Below are positions 8,440-15,788 of a DNA stretch of 43,413 bases, in pieces. The position numbers and the translations under genes are program-made. The first letter of the stretch is position 1. The number at the start of each line of letters is the position of its first letter. The stretch is from an uncultured Paracoccaceae bacterium (GTDB taxonomy: Bacteria > Pseudomonadota > Alphaproteobacteria > Rhodobacterales > Rhodobacteraceae): positions 1 to 43,413 of the forward strand of contig CATOSB010000021.1 in the NCBI GenBank assembly GCA_951812305.1, given 5' to 3'. The notes below the pieces were generated by a model that was not told where the DNA came from, made no database searches, and was given only the letters and a program-made list of their open reading frames with translations.

Positions 8440-9038
8440 TGCGCCCGTGGACACCCATCCCCGAAGGTATCGCCCTCCGCGACCGGTTGGCCGGAATCTT
8501 TCCGGTGTTGACGACCGAGCGGCTGACCCTGCGCGCACCGCGCTCCGAAGACTGGGCAACACTGGAACCCATCTGGCGGACCGACAGGGGCCGCTTCATC
8601 GGCGGGCCGTTCAACGAAGAAGACGCCTGGCTCGACTTTGCTCAAGCGGCAGGCGGCTGGGTATTGCGCGGCATAGGATTTTGGACGGTCACGCGAAATT
8701 CAGATGGTGGCGTTCTCGGCATTGTCGGCATGGGGCAGGAAGTATTCGACCCCGAACTGGAACTTGGCTGGATGCTGACCACGGAAGCCGAGGGGCAAGG
8801 ATACGCCTACGAAGCCGCCGCAGCGGTTTTGAAATACGCCTTCAATGATCTGGGCCTTGAGACGCTGATCAGCTTCATCCACTGCGACAACCACCGCTCG
8901 ATAGCGCTCGCCGAACGCCTTGGTGCCGCCCCCAATCAACGCAAACTGCCGATTGATCTCGCTCCGGAGGATTTGGTGTTCCGCCATCTTCCACGGAAAG
9001 AATACCGACGTGATACAGACAAGGGAAAACACCCATGA
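8436..9038 (+). CDS. GNAT-family N-acetyltransferase 4
   Basis: This 200-aa member is the longest of the array, with about 20 extra residues before the conserved FPVLTTERLTLRAPRSEDW. It then shows FIGGPFNEEDAW, GGWVLRGIGFWTV, ELELGWMLTTEAEGQGYAYEAA and DNHRSIALAERLGAA. It begins at ATG 8436, overlapping the stop of copy 3, and ends in a 4-bp overlap with the chorismate mutase gene. The EGQG acetyl-CoA loop is intact. Confidence 0.88.
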   Translation: MMRPWTPIPEGIALRDRLAGIFPVLTTERLTLRAPRSEDWATLEPIWRTDRGRFIGGPFNEEDAWLDFAQAAGGWVLRGIGFWTVTRNSDGGVLGIVGMGQEVFDPELELGWMLTTEAEGQGYAYEAAAAVLKYAFNDLGLETLISFIHCDNHRSIALAERLGAAPNQRKLPIDLAPEDLVFRHLPRKEYRRDTDKGKHP

Positions 9039-9331
9039 CTGACGCCACAAGCCGCGCCGCAGAAATCCTGGCGGAACACCGCGACAGCATCGATCGCCTC
9101 GACGCGATCCTGATCTACACACTGGCAGAGCGCTTTTCGCACACCCAATCCGTTGGCAGGCTGAAGGCGGAACACGACCTGCCGCCCGCAGACCCGTCCC
9201 GAGAGGCGGCACAGGTCGCGCGGCTTGAACGCATGGCGCAAGAGGCAGGGCTCGACCCGGAATTCGCGCGAAAATTCCTGCGCTTCATCATCGATGAAGT
9301 GATCAGGCATCACGAGAAAATCAAAGGATAA
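9035..9331 (+). CDS. chorismate mutase (AroQ type)
   Basis: The 98-aa all-helical protein should convert chorismate to prephenate for phenylalanine and tyrosine synthesis. The sequence has the AroQ layout: a first long helix with ILAEHRDSIDRLDAILIYTLAERF, the active-site Arg/Lys region THTQSVGRLKAEH-like (observed HTQSVGRLKAEHDLPPADPSR), and a third helix ending FRFIIDEVIRHHEKIK-like (observed LRFIIDEVIRHHEKIKG). It overlaps the fourth acetyltransferase by 4 bp, so it is translated from the same transcript. The length fits the monofunctional AroQ class. Confidence 0.9.
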   Translation: MTDATSRAAEILAEHRDSIDRLDAILIYTLAERFSHTQSVGRLKAEHDLPPADPSREAAQVARLERMAQEAGLDPEFARKFLRFIIDEVIRHHEKIKG

Positions 9332-9379
9332 CAGAAATTTGCGGAAATTCCGCAAAACGCCATCAAAGGAGATATCACA

Positions 9380-9937
9380 ATGGCAATGAAGATCAGACTG
9401 GCCCGTGGCGGGTCAAAAAAACGGCCCCATTATTCGATCGTGGCCGCCGACAGCCGGATGCCGCGCGACGGGCGGTTCATCGAAAAGCTCGGCACCTACA
9501 ACCCGCTGCTTCCAAAAGACAGCGAAGAGCGGCTTAAGATGAACATGGAACGTATTCAGTACTGGCTGGATCAAGGCGCACAGCCAACCGACCGGATTAG
9601 CCGTTTCCTGGAAGCTGCTGGAACCATTGAGAAAAAAGCGCGAAACAACCCTCAAAAGGGTGAACCAGGCGAAAAGGCCAAGGACCTTGCCGAAGCGAAG
9701 GCCGAAAAAGCCGCTGCAGCGACTGAGGCCAAAGCTGAGCCGGTAGCAGAAGAAGCTGCTGCCGAGGAAGCACCTGCTGAAGAAGCGCCTGTTGAGGAGG
9801 CTGCCGCCGAAGAGGCACCAGTAGAAGAGGCCGCCGCCGAAGAAGCACCCGCGGAGGAAGCTGCCGCCGATAAAGCGCCTGCTGAAGACGCGGCAGAAGA
9901 AGTCCCTGCCGAAGAAGAGGCCAAGGCCGACAGCTAA
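9380..9937 (+). CDS. rpsP: 30S ribosomal protein S16 with long Ala/Glu-rich tail
   Basis: The N-terminal 80 or so residues are a standard S16 (MKIRLARGGSKKRPHY, then ADSRMPRDGRFIEKLGTYNP and WLDQGAQPTDRISRFL). The rest of the 185 residues is a low-complexity extension built from repeats such as EEAPAEEAPVEEAAA, strongly acidic. E. coli S16 is 82 residues, so the tail more than doubles the protein; Ala/Glu tails on S16 are known in alphaproteobacteria. The start is preceded by AAAGGAG. The repeat is likely to vary in length between strains. Confidence 0.96.
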   Translation: MAMKIRLARGGSKKRPHYSIVAADSRMPRDGRFIEKLGTYNPLLPKDSEERLKMNMERIQYWLDQGAQPTDRISRFLEAAGTIEKKARNNPQKGEPGEKAKDLAEAKAEKAAAATEAKAEPVAEEAAAEEAPAEEAPVEEAAAEEAPVEEAAAEEAPAEEAAADKAPAEDAAEEVPAEEEAKADS

Positions 9938-9940
9938 GCC

Positions 9941-10087
9941 GTGCTGCGTCGCCTGATCTTCATGCCGATCCTCCTGATGGTGGCATTCGTTGCGGGTATG
10001 CTCGCCGAGCGCCGCCATCAGATGGATCTGTGTGAAAAATCCGGCGGCATCTGGCTGCGCGCTGGTATTTGCGGAGACCCGGATTGA
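9941..10087 (+). CDS. 48-aa single-pass membrane protein between rpsP and rimM
   Basis: A GTG start at 9941, 3 bp after the rpsP stop, opens a 48-codon frame ending at TGA 10085-10087. The product begins MLRRLIFMPILLMVAF, a positively charged end followed by a hydrophobic segment to about residue 21. It then has a short polar tail with two cysteines (DLCEKSGGIW and GICGDPD). Its stop overlaps the rimM TTG start as TTGA. The tight coupling on both sides and the sensible membrane-protein composition support it as real. The tail resembles small Rhodobacterales membrane proteins, but I know no function. Confidence 0.65.
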   Translation: MLRRLIFMPILLMVAFVAGMLAERRHQMDLCEKSGGIWLRAGICGDPD

Positions 10088-10596
10088 GCAAGGATCGTAT
10101 CTGCGTTGGCGCGATCGCCGGTTCCTTCGGTGTGAAGGGTGAGGTGCGGCTAAAAAGCTTTACGGCAGTGCCCGAAGCAGTCGCCGATTACGGCCCTTTG
10201 GAAAGTGAGGACGGCGAGGCCAGATACACAATCAATCTTACGCGCTCGGTCAAGGGCGGATTTGCTGCGCGCTTGTCTGGCATCGCCTCGAAGGAAGCCG
10301 CCGATGCGTTGCGCGGCACAAGGCTATACGCCGACCGCGGCGCTTTACCGGACCTGCCTGACGACGAATTCTACCACGCCGACCTGATCGGGTTGACAGT
10401 GTTTGACACCGGCGGGGTCGAAATCGGGCGCATCAACGCCGTGCTGAACCACGGCGCCAGCGATCTTTTGGAAATCGGCGTTAAAGGGGTCAACGAGCCC
10501 GTGCTATTGCCGTTCACACAAGAGGCGGTACCGACGGTAGATTTGGCATCCGGTCGCGTCATCGTAGATCCTCCGGACGGGATATTGCCGGATTGA
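10084..10596 (+). CDS. rimM: 16S rRNA processing protein RimM
   Basis: RimM helps mature the 3' domain of 16S rRNA and binds ribosomal protein S19. The 170-aa product shows the N-terminal barrel (ICVGAIAGSFGVKGEVRLKSFT) and the PRC-barrel-type C-terminal domain (DDEFYHADLIGLTVFD, then VLLPFTQEAVPTVDLASGRVIVDPP). I choose TTG 10084, which overlaps the stop of the 48-aa ORF, because it gives the normal length; an alternative TTG at 10069 would add five residues. Confidence 0.95.
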   Translation: MSKDRICVGAIAGSFGVKGEVRLKSFTAVPEAVADYGPLESEDGEARYTINLTRSVKGGFAARLSGIASKEAADALRGTRLYADRGALPDLPDDEFYHADLIGLTVFDTGGVEIGRINAVLNHGASDLLEIGVKGVNEPVLLPFTQEAVPTVDLASGRVIVDPPDGILPD

Positions 10597-10688
10597 TGGT
10601 TACTTCAGCTTCAAAACAGACTTGGATGTAACGGCGCGACTGGTCCGAAGTGACCCTCCACACGTAAACCCCTCAAGCTCCTTCATCT

Positions 10689-10755
10689 GGCCACAAATAC
10701 TTCGGGGGGTCTGGGGGGCCAGCCCCCCAGTTGGTCGAATTGCTAGAGCAATTCG
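10689..10755. repeat. GC-rich extragenic hairpin unit plus adjacent palindrome
   Basis: The 223-bp gap between rimM and the sulfotransferase-like gene holds two structures. CTGGGGGG-CCAG-CCCCCCAG (10711-10730) is preceded by a conserved-looking CCACAAATACTTCGGGG. Next to it is CGAATTGC-TAGA-GCAATTCG (10736-10755). A related unit occurs in opposite orientation at 15665-15704. Units of this style recur between genes in Rhodobacterales genomes and behave like REP elements; here it may also act as a 3' stabiliser for rimM mRNA. Confidence 0.6.
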
Positions 10756-10819
10756 AATGTCCTTTTCGGGCCATCAAATACCGTTTTCCCAACCCCTCAA
10801 TCTCTGTAGAACGCCCAAC

Positions 10820-11629
10820 ATGACCCGCATCATCGTCCACGCAGGATTCCATAAGACCGGCACCTCCAGCCTGCAGGACTATATCCGCCAGAACCGTGCC
10901 GCGCTTGCGCCTTACGTGACAGCATATGTGAAGGAAGACTTCCTCGCCGCTGGCAACCGTGGCCGGATCTACGGGTTGAAACCTTATCCCTGGCGTCTGC
11001 GCCAGTTTCGCCGCGACTTTCGCGCCTTTGCTGAAAAGATTGATTCCGCGCCGGTCATTTTCCTGACATGGGAAGGGTTCTCCGGTGTCATGCCCGGTCA
11101 TCGCCGCTTGTTTGGCCGCCGCATTCAGAATTATCGCCGCGCGGCCATCCCACTTGCTCGCTGCATTCGATCAGAGCTGCGCCGCCAGTTTGGAAACAGG
11201 GCAGAAATCGAGTTTCTCTATACGACCCGCGAAACCGATAGCTGGATCCGCAGCGTCTGGGGTCATCTTGTCCGGTCCATCCGCCTTACGGAAGATGCCG
11301 ACACCTTCCGCGAGGGGTTTCAGCGATTGCCTGACTTGCCTGAAGAAGCCACGGCCATGGCGCGCGCGCTAAAACCGAGCGTCGTCCACAATGCGAAACT
11401 TGAGGACATCGGCGCTACCCCTCAAGGCCCGATAACCGCGCTTTTCGATCTTTTGAACCTAACAGCGGAACAGCGAGCGGACTTGCCCGAAGGCCGGCGG
11501 CGCAATATGGGGATGTCTTGCGAGGCAGAGGCCGAATTCCTGCGCCTCAATCGCAAAGAACCGGATGACTTCAAGCTGAAGTACCTGAAAGACCAGATTG
11601 CCAAAACTGAATGGCAGAAACAGGGGTAA
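10820..11629 (+). CDS. sulfotransferase-like P-loop protein
   Basis: From ATG 10820 the product is 269 aa and opens MTRIIVHAGFHKTGTSSLQ. The HKTGTSSLQ segment is the nucleotide-binding loop (PAPS 5'-phosphosulfate site) of the sulfotransferase superfamily. A second recognisable part is EIEFLYTTRETDSWIRSVWGHL, corresponding to the 3'-phosphate-binding strand and helix, as in Roseobacter proteins annotated as sulfotransferase-like. An in-frame start at 10622 would read through the hairpin repeat and is rejected. Acceptor substrate unknown. It lies between rimM and trmD, which are normally adjacent, so it is probably an insertion into the cluster. Confidence 0.6.
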   Translation: MTRIIVHAGFHKTGTSSLQDYIRQNRAALAPYVTAYVKEDFLAAGNRGRIYGLKPYPWRLRQFRRDFRAFAEKIDSAPVIFLTWEGFSGVMPGHRRLFGRRIQNYRRAAIPLARCIRSELRRQFGNRAEIEFLYTTRETDSWIRSVWGHLVRSIRLTEDADTFREGFQRLPDLPEEATAMARALKPSVVHNAKLEDIGATPQGPITALFDLLNLTAEQRADLPEGRRRNMGMSCEAEAEFLRLNRKEPDDFKLKYLKDQIAKTEWQKQG

Positions 11630-11633
11630 TGCG

Positions 11634-12425
11634 ATGCGCTCGCCGACCAAATCCCACGGGCGACTGTCGATCAAACCGACGAAAAAACCATCGGAACTTA
11701 TGGTTGACCGTCCGATATTGGCACAAGTCTGGACCGCCCGGGTTATCACTTTGTTCCCGCAATCATTCCCGGGCGTCCTTAGTGCATCGGTGACGGGCAA
11801 AGCGCTGGAAGAACGGCTCTGGCAGATCGAAACCACCGATTTGCGCCAGTTTGGCATCGGAAAACACCGCAATGTCGATGACACGCCTGCCGGTGGCGGC
11901 GCCGGAATGGTCCTGCGTGCCGATGTCATGGGTGCCGCAATCGATCACACAATGAAAGGTATCAACCGCGCAGACTGGCCGCTTGTCTATCTGTCCCCGC
12001 GCGGCGCCTCTTTCACACAATCAAAGGCACAGGAATGGTCGCAAAAACAAGGCATTACACTAATTTGCGGCCGATTTGAAGGGCTCGACCAACGCGTTAT
12101 TGATCACTTCGACATTGAAAAGGTCAGCCTTGGGGACTTTGTCATGACCGGTGGTGAAATTGCGGCTCAAGCCATGATTGATGCGACTGTCCGATTGCTG
12201 CCCGGTGTCCTCGGCAATGCCGAAAGCGCTGAGGAGGAAAGTTTTGCTCACGGCCTTTTGGAACACCCGCAATACACCCGACCTACCGATTGGAATGACC
12301 ACGAAATCCCCGAGGTATTGCTGTCCGGCAATCACAAGGCCATTGGCGATTGGCGCCGGGATCAATCCGAGGCTCTGACCAAATCCCGCCGCCCGGACCT
12401 TTGGCGGAAGCACAAGAAATCCTGA
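11634..12425 (+). CDS. trmD: tRNA (guanine37-N1)-methyltransferase TrmD
   Basis: TrmD methylates G37 next to the anticodon and prevents frameshifting. The 263-aa product has an about 30-residue N-terminal extension, then the SPOUT domain: WTARVITLFPQSFPG, GGGAGMVLRADVM, LVYLSPRG, LICGRFEGLDQRVIDH, and the knot signature SLGDFVMTGGEIAAQ. The C-terminal domain has HPQYTRP and LLSGNHKAIGDWRRDQS. ATG 11634 is favoured by a GGGG Shine-Dalgarno 8 bp upstream; a TTG at 11598 would overlap the previous gene. N-terminal extensions of this kind are usual in the Rhodobacteraceae. Confidence 0.96.
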   Translation: MRSPTKSHGRLSIKPTKKPSELMVDRPILAQVWTARVITLFPQSFPGVLSASVTGKALEERLWQIETTDLRQFGIGKHRNVDDTPAGGGAGMVLRADVMGAAIDHTMKGINRADWPLVYLSPRGASFTQSKAQEWSQKQGITLICGRFEGLDQRVIDHFDIEKVSLGDFVMTGGEIAAQAMIDATVRLLPGVLGNAESAEEESFAHGLLEHPQYTRPTDWNDHEIPEVLLSGNHKAIGDWRRDQSEALTKSRRPDLWRKHKKS

Positions 12426-12584
12426 TCCATCTGGTCGCCCCCAGTCATGGCGGGGCTGGCCAAACACTGATACGGCACGCCGAATTCAGTTGTTCTGGAT
12501 TGTGCGACGCTTACTGGAACCCTCTACCGCGCCCGTGCTATCGAATTCACGATGCCGTTGGAACCACAAGGAACGTGCCGCAAG

Positions 12585-13712
12585 ATGAAGACCGCAATGA
12601 TCACCGGCATAACGGGGCAGGACGGCTCCTATCTGGCCGAATTGCTTCTGGCAAAAGGCTATGAGGTGCACGGCATCAAGCGCCGCGCCTCATCATTCAA
12701 TACGCAGCGCATCGACCACATCTACCAAGACCCACACACTGGCAACGCGCGGTTCAAACTGCACTACGGCGACCTGACCGACAGTTCCGCCCTGACCCGC
12801 ATACTGCAGGAAACGCAGCCAGATGAGGTCTATAACCTCGGCGCGCAATCCCATGTCGCTGTCAGTTTTGAAGCCCCGGAATACACCGCCGATGTCGACG
12901 GCATGGGAACGTTGCGCTTGTTGGAGGCGATCCGGTTTCTGGGGATGGAAAAGAAGACGCGGTTCTATCAGGCGTCCACATCTGAATTGTACGGTCTTGT
13001 GCACGAAACACCGCAGACTGAGACCACGCCATTTCACCCCCGCAGCCCCTATGCCGTCGCCAAGCTTTATGCTTACTGGATCACCGTGAACTATCGCGAG
13101 GCGTATGGAATCTATGCCTGCAACGGCATCCTTTTTAACCACGAAAGCGCGCGTCGCGGCGAAACATTTGTCACCCGAAAGATCACCCGCGGCCTCGCCA
13201 ATGTCGCGCAAGGTCTGGAAGATTGCCTGTTTATGGGCAACGTCGACGCAAAGCGCGATTGGGGCCATGCAAAGGACTACGTGTCGATGCAGTGGCTGAT
13301 GCTGCAACAGGAAATGCCGCAGGATTTCGTCATCGCCACCGGGCAGCAACACTCGGTGCGCGATTTCATTACATGGGCGGCCAATGATCTTGGCCTGGCA
13401 CTGGAATTCGAGGGCGCGGGCGTGGATGAGATCGGGCGCGTCGCGGCCATCGAGGGCGACATGGCGCCAGCGCTCAATGTGGGCGACGTTGTTTTGCGCA
13501 TCGATCCACGCTATTTCCGTCCGGCAGAGGTCGACACCCTTCTGGGCGACGCAACGAAGGCGCGCGAAGAACTTGGCTGGGAGCCCGAAATCACGGCACG
13601 CGAAATGTGCGCCGAAATGGTCGCCGAAGACCTCAGGATCGCGCGCCGCCATGCGCTCTTGAAGACCCACGGGTTGGATATGCCCGTTGCCCACGAAGAT
13701 CAGCCGAAATGA
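12585..13712 (+). CDS. gmd: GDP-mannose 4,6-dehydratase
   Basis: The enzyme converts GDP-D-mannose to GDP-4-keto-6-deoxymannose, the first step to GDP-L-fucose. The 375-aa product is an extended SDR: nucleotide motif ITGITGQDGSYLAELLL at the N-terminus, YNLGAQSHVAVSFE, FYQASTSELYG, the catalytic Tyr-x3-Lys in SPYAVAKLYAYW, and NHESARRGETFVTRKI. ATG 12585 is chosen because the Rossmann motif begins at once; an upstream start at 12552 would add eleven non-conserved residues. Its stop overlaps fcl as ATGA, so the two are co-translated. The 159 bp before it holds nothing I recognise. Confidence 0.96.
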   Translation: MKTAMITGITGQDGSYLAELLLAKGYEVHGIKRRASSFNTQRIDHIYQDPHTGNARFKLHYGDLTDSSALTRILQETQPDEVYNLGAQSHVAVSFEAPEYTADVDGMGTLRLLEAIRFLGMEKKTRFYQASTSELYGLVHETPQTETTPFHPRSPYAVAKLYAYWITVNYREAYGIYACNGILFNHESARRGETFVTRKITRGLANVAQGLEDCLFMGNVDAKRDWGHAKDYVSMQWLMLQQEMPQDFVIATGQQHSVRDFITWAANDLGLALEFEGAGVDEIGRVAAIEGDMAPALNVGDVVLRIDPRYFRPAEVDTLLGDATKAREELGWEPEITAREMCAEMVAEDLRIARRHALLKTHGLDMPVAHEDQPK

Positions 13713-14683
13713 AGATTTACGTCGCAGGACATCGCGGTATGGTCGGCAGCGCCATCATGCGTGCGCTGTTGAAACGACGGGACGCGGGCGCAAACCTGAC
13801 TCTTGTCACGCGCACCCGCGCCGAACTTGATCTGACCGATCAGAAGGCGGTGCATGACTTTTTTCAAAACGAACAGCCCGATCAAGTGATTTTCGCCGCC
13901 GCCAAAGTCGGCGGCATCCAAGCCAACAACACCTATCCGGCGGATTTCATCTATGAAAACCTGATGATGGAATGCAATGTCATCCATCAGGCCTTCGCCG
14001 CGGGGGTCACTAAACTCCTGCAACTCGGATCATCCTGCATCTACCCTAAAGAGACCCCGCAGCCGATGGCCGAGGGCGCTTTGCTGACCGGCAAGCTGGA
14101 ACCCACCAACGAACCTTATGCCATCGCCAAGATCGCGGGGATCAAACTGTGCGAAAGCTACAACCGCCAGCACGGTACCGATTTCCGGTCGGTCATGCCG
14201 ACAAACCTTTATGGTCCCGGCGACAATTTTCACCCGGAAAACAGCCACGTTCTGCCCGCCCTGATCCGTCGCTTTCACGAGGCCGCGACGCAAGGCGCAC
14301 AAGAGGTCGTCGTCTGGGGCAGCGGAAAGCCACGACGCGAATTTCTGCATGTCGACGACATGGCGAATGCCGCGCTCTTCGTGATGGATCTTTCGCCGAC
14401 CAAATACCGACACAATACCGACGTGATGCAGACGCACTTTAATGTCGGCTCCGGCAGCGATATCTCTATCCGTGAACTGGCCGAAATGGTGGCGCGGGTG
14501 ACGGGTTTCGAGGGCCAAATATCCTTCGATACAACCAAGCCCGACGGCACGATGCGCAAGCTGATGGATGTCTCGCGGCTGGAGCGCATGGGCTGGAAAT
14601 CCAGCATAAAACTGGAAGACGGCATCCGAGAAACATACGCTTGGTATCTCGCGCAAGACACCGAAAACCTGCGCTCTGCCTGA
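13709..14683 (+). CDS. fcl: GDP-L-fucose synthase
   Basis: The epimerase/reductase completes GDP-L-fucose from the Gmd product using NADPH. The 324-aa protein has GHRGMVGSAIMRAL near the start, AAKVGGI, the active-site SSCIYPKETPQPMAEGAL, Tyr-x3-Lys in NEPYAIAKIAG, and MPTNLYGPGDNF. It overlaps gmd by 4 bp. No glycosyltransferase lies beside it, so the fucosylated product is made elsewhere (cell-surface polysaccharide is the usual use). The pair separates trmD from rplS, which are usually neighbours. Confidence 0.95.
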   Translation: MKIYVAGHRGMVGSAIMRALLKRRDAGANLTLVTRTRAELDLTDQKAVHDFFQNEQPDQVIFAAAKVGGIQANNTYPADFIYENLMMECNVIHQAFAAGVTKLLQLGSSCIYPKETPQPMAEGALLTGKLEPTNEPYAIAKIAGIKLCESYNRQHGTDFRSVMPTNLYGPGDNFHPENSHVLPALIRRFHEAATQGAQEVVVWGSGKPRREFLHVDDMANAALFVMDLSPTKYRHNTDVMQTHFNVGSGSDISIRELAEMVARVTGFEGQISFDTTKPDGTMRKLMDVSRLERMGWKSSIKLEDGIRETYAWYLAQDTENLRSA

Positions 14684-14708
14684 TGCAATCGGACCTTGAA
14701 ACAAAGGC

Positions 14709-14737
14709 TTGCCAGACACTTCGACTGCGCCTATACA
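14709..14737 (+). promoter_or_regulatory. sigma70-type promoter for rplS-rpmE
   Basis: TTGCCA (14709-14714) and TATACA (14732-14737) are separated by exactly 17 bp, and no gene intervenes before rplS. The predicted start near 14744 gives an RNA leader of about 215 nt. This promoter would let the two ribosomal protein genes be expressed independently of the inserted gmd-fcl pair. Confidence 0.6.
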
Positions 14738-14743
14738 CCGCCC

Positions 14744-14958
14744 GTCCGGTCGCTTTCACGAGTCGGTTGGGCTCGTCTGCCCTCGCCGCGCATTCTTCAG
14801 CGCACTGCGCGTAACAGGCGGAAAGAAAAGGAAAAACGACCTGAACCCTCTGGCGGGCGCTCCGTATCCGAAACGGCCCGACCCGGTGAAGACCCAGAGC
14901 TCTGCAGGCGCTCATCACCTCTTCGGGAAAACCGAAGGCAAGAATAGGAGACGGTCCA
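14744..14958 (+). promoter_or_regulatory. long 5' leader of rplS
   Basis: About 215 nt of presumed untranslated RNA precede rplS. It contains the palindrome CAGAGCTCTG (14895-14904) and the hairpin CTTCGG-GAAAA-CCGAAG (14921-14937) just before the AGGAG Shine-Dalgarno (14946-14950). Open frames across it are not convincing. Leader control of L19 synthesis is known in other bacteria, so an autoregulatory structure is possible but unproven here. Confidence 0.4.
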
Positions 14959-15336
14959 ATGGACCTGATTGCAGAGCTCGAAGCGGAGCAAGTCGCTGCG
15001 CTTGGCAAAGACATCCCGGATTTCAAGGCCGGGGACACCATCCGTGTCGGATACAAGATCATCGAAGGTTCACGCTCGCGCGTTCAGAACTATGAAGGCG
15101 TATGCATCAGCCGCAAGAACGGCGACGGCATTGCCGGATCTTTCACCGTTCGCAAGATTTCATTTGGCGAAGGCGTGGAACGTGTGTTCCCGCTTTACTC
15201 GACCAACATCGACGGCATCACCGTTGTCCGCCGCGGCCGCGTGCGCCGCGCAAAACTTTACTATCTGCGCACCCGTCGTGGTAAATCGGCACGGATTGCG
15301 GAAGACACCCATTACAAGCCCAAGGCTCAGGCGTAA
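14959..15336 (+). CDS. rplS: 50S ribosomal protein L19
   Basis: L19 sits at the 30S-50S interface. The 125-aa product shows the family pattern: MDLIAELEAEQV, FKAGDTIRVGYKIIEGSRSR, QNYEGVCISRKNGDG, SFTVRKISFGEGVERVFPLY and RRGRVRRAKLYYLR near the C-terminus. It starts at ATG 14959 with AGGAG 9 bp upstream. It is followed 12 bp later by rpmE, so the two form an operon ending in the terminator at 15596. Confidence 0.97.
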   Translation: MDLIAELEAEQVAALGKDIPDFKAGDTIRVGYKIIEGSRSRVQNYEGVCISRKNGDGIAGSFTVRKISFGEGVERVFPLYSTNIDGITVVRRGRVRRAKLYYLRTRRGKSARIAEDTHYKPKAQA

Positions 15337-15348
15337 GGAGGCGTAGAG

Positions 15349-15570
15349 ATGAAAAAGGATACCCATCCCGACTATCACGTCATCGACGTCAAGATGACCA
15401 ATGGCGACATTGTTCAAATGCGCTCAACCTATGGCAAGGAAGGCGACACGCTGACCTTGGAAATTGACCCGACCGTGCACCCGGCCTGGACCGGGGGCGG
15501 CGCACGCCTGATGGACACGGGCGGCCGCGTGTCCAAGTTCAAGAAGAAATTCGAAGGTCTGGATTTCTAA
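15349..15570 (+). CDS. rpmE: 50S ribosomal protein L31
   Basis: The 73-aa product begins MKKDTHPDYHVIDVKMTNGD and ends GGRVSKFKKKFEGLDF, as in alphaproteobacterial L31. The zinc-binding cysteines of the C+ form are absent, so this is the zinc-independent form. A strong AAGGAGG precedes ATG 15349. It is the last gene before an intrinsic terminator. Confidence 0.95.
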   Translation: MKKDTHPDYHVIDVKMTNGDIVQMRSTYGKEGDTLTLEIDPTVHPAWTGGGARLMDTGGRVSKFKKKFEGLDF

Positions 15571-15595
15571 GCAACCCGACCGGGACAGAATCGAG

Positions 15596-15622
15596 AAAAG
15601 TCGCCCAACCGGGCGGCTTTTC
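15596..15622 (+). terminator. intrinsic terminator after rpmE
   Basis: AAAAGTCGCCC-AACC-GGGCGGCTTTT forms an 11-bp stem with one G-T pair, followed by TCACTTTCTT. It lies 26 bp after the rpmE stop and closes the rplS-rpmE transcript. Confidence 0.85.
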
Positions 15623-15664
15623 ACTTTCTTAAGGTCAAATTTGCTTATGGCAAATCCGACCGTT

Positions 15665-15704
15665 GCGAGGGGGACCAGTCCCCCTCGCGCTCCCCTGGCA
15701 TATT
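15665..15704. repeat. GC-rich extragenic hairpin unit (second copy, inverted)
   Basis: GCGAGGGGGA-CCAG-TCCCCCTCGC is a perfect 10-bp stem (15665-15688) followed by CTCCCCTGGCATATTT. On the other strand it reads AAATATGCCAGGGG and then the stem, the same order as the unit at 10689. It is best read as a REP-like unit of the Rhodobacterales. Confidence 0.55.
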
Positions 15705-15788
15705 TCTGACGAGAAGAAGCAGGGTTTTCTTTTCGTTAACGCAACCTAAGTTGGAGTGGCACGCCAAATTCATCGAAAGGTTGTTTCC

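Noticed and set aside
10622..10819. N-terminal extension of the sulfotransferase-like gene
   Set aside because: It would translate through the GC-rich hairpin repeat; the P-loop starts right after ATG 10820.
14709..15095. Open frame of 128 codons across the rplS leader and start
   Set aside because: It overlaps the rplS start in another frame, begins inside the -35 box and has no homology I can recognise.
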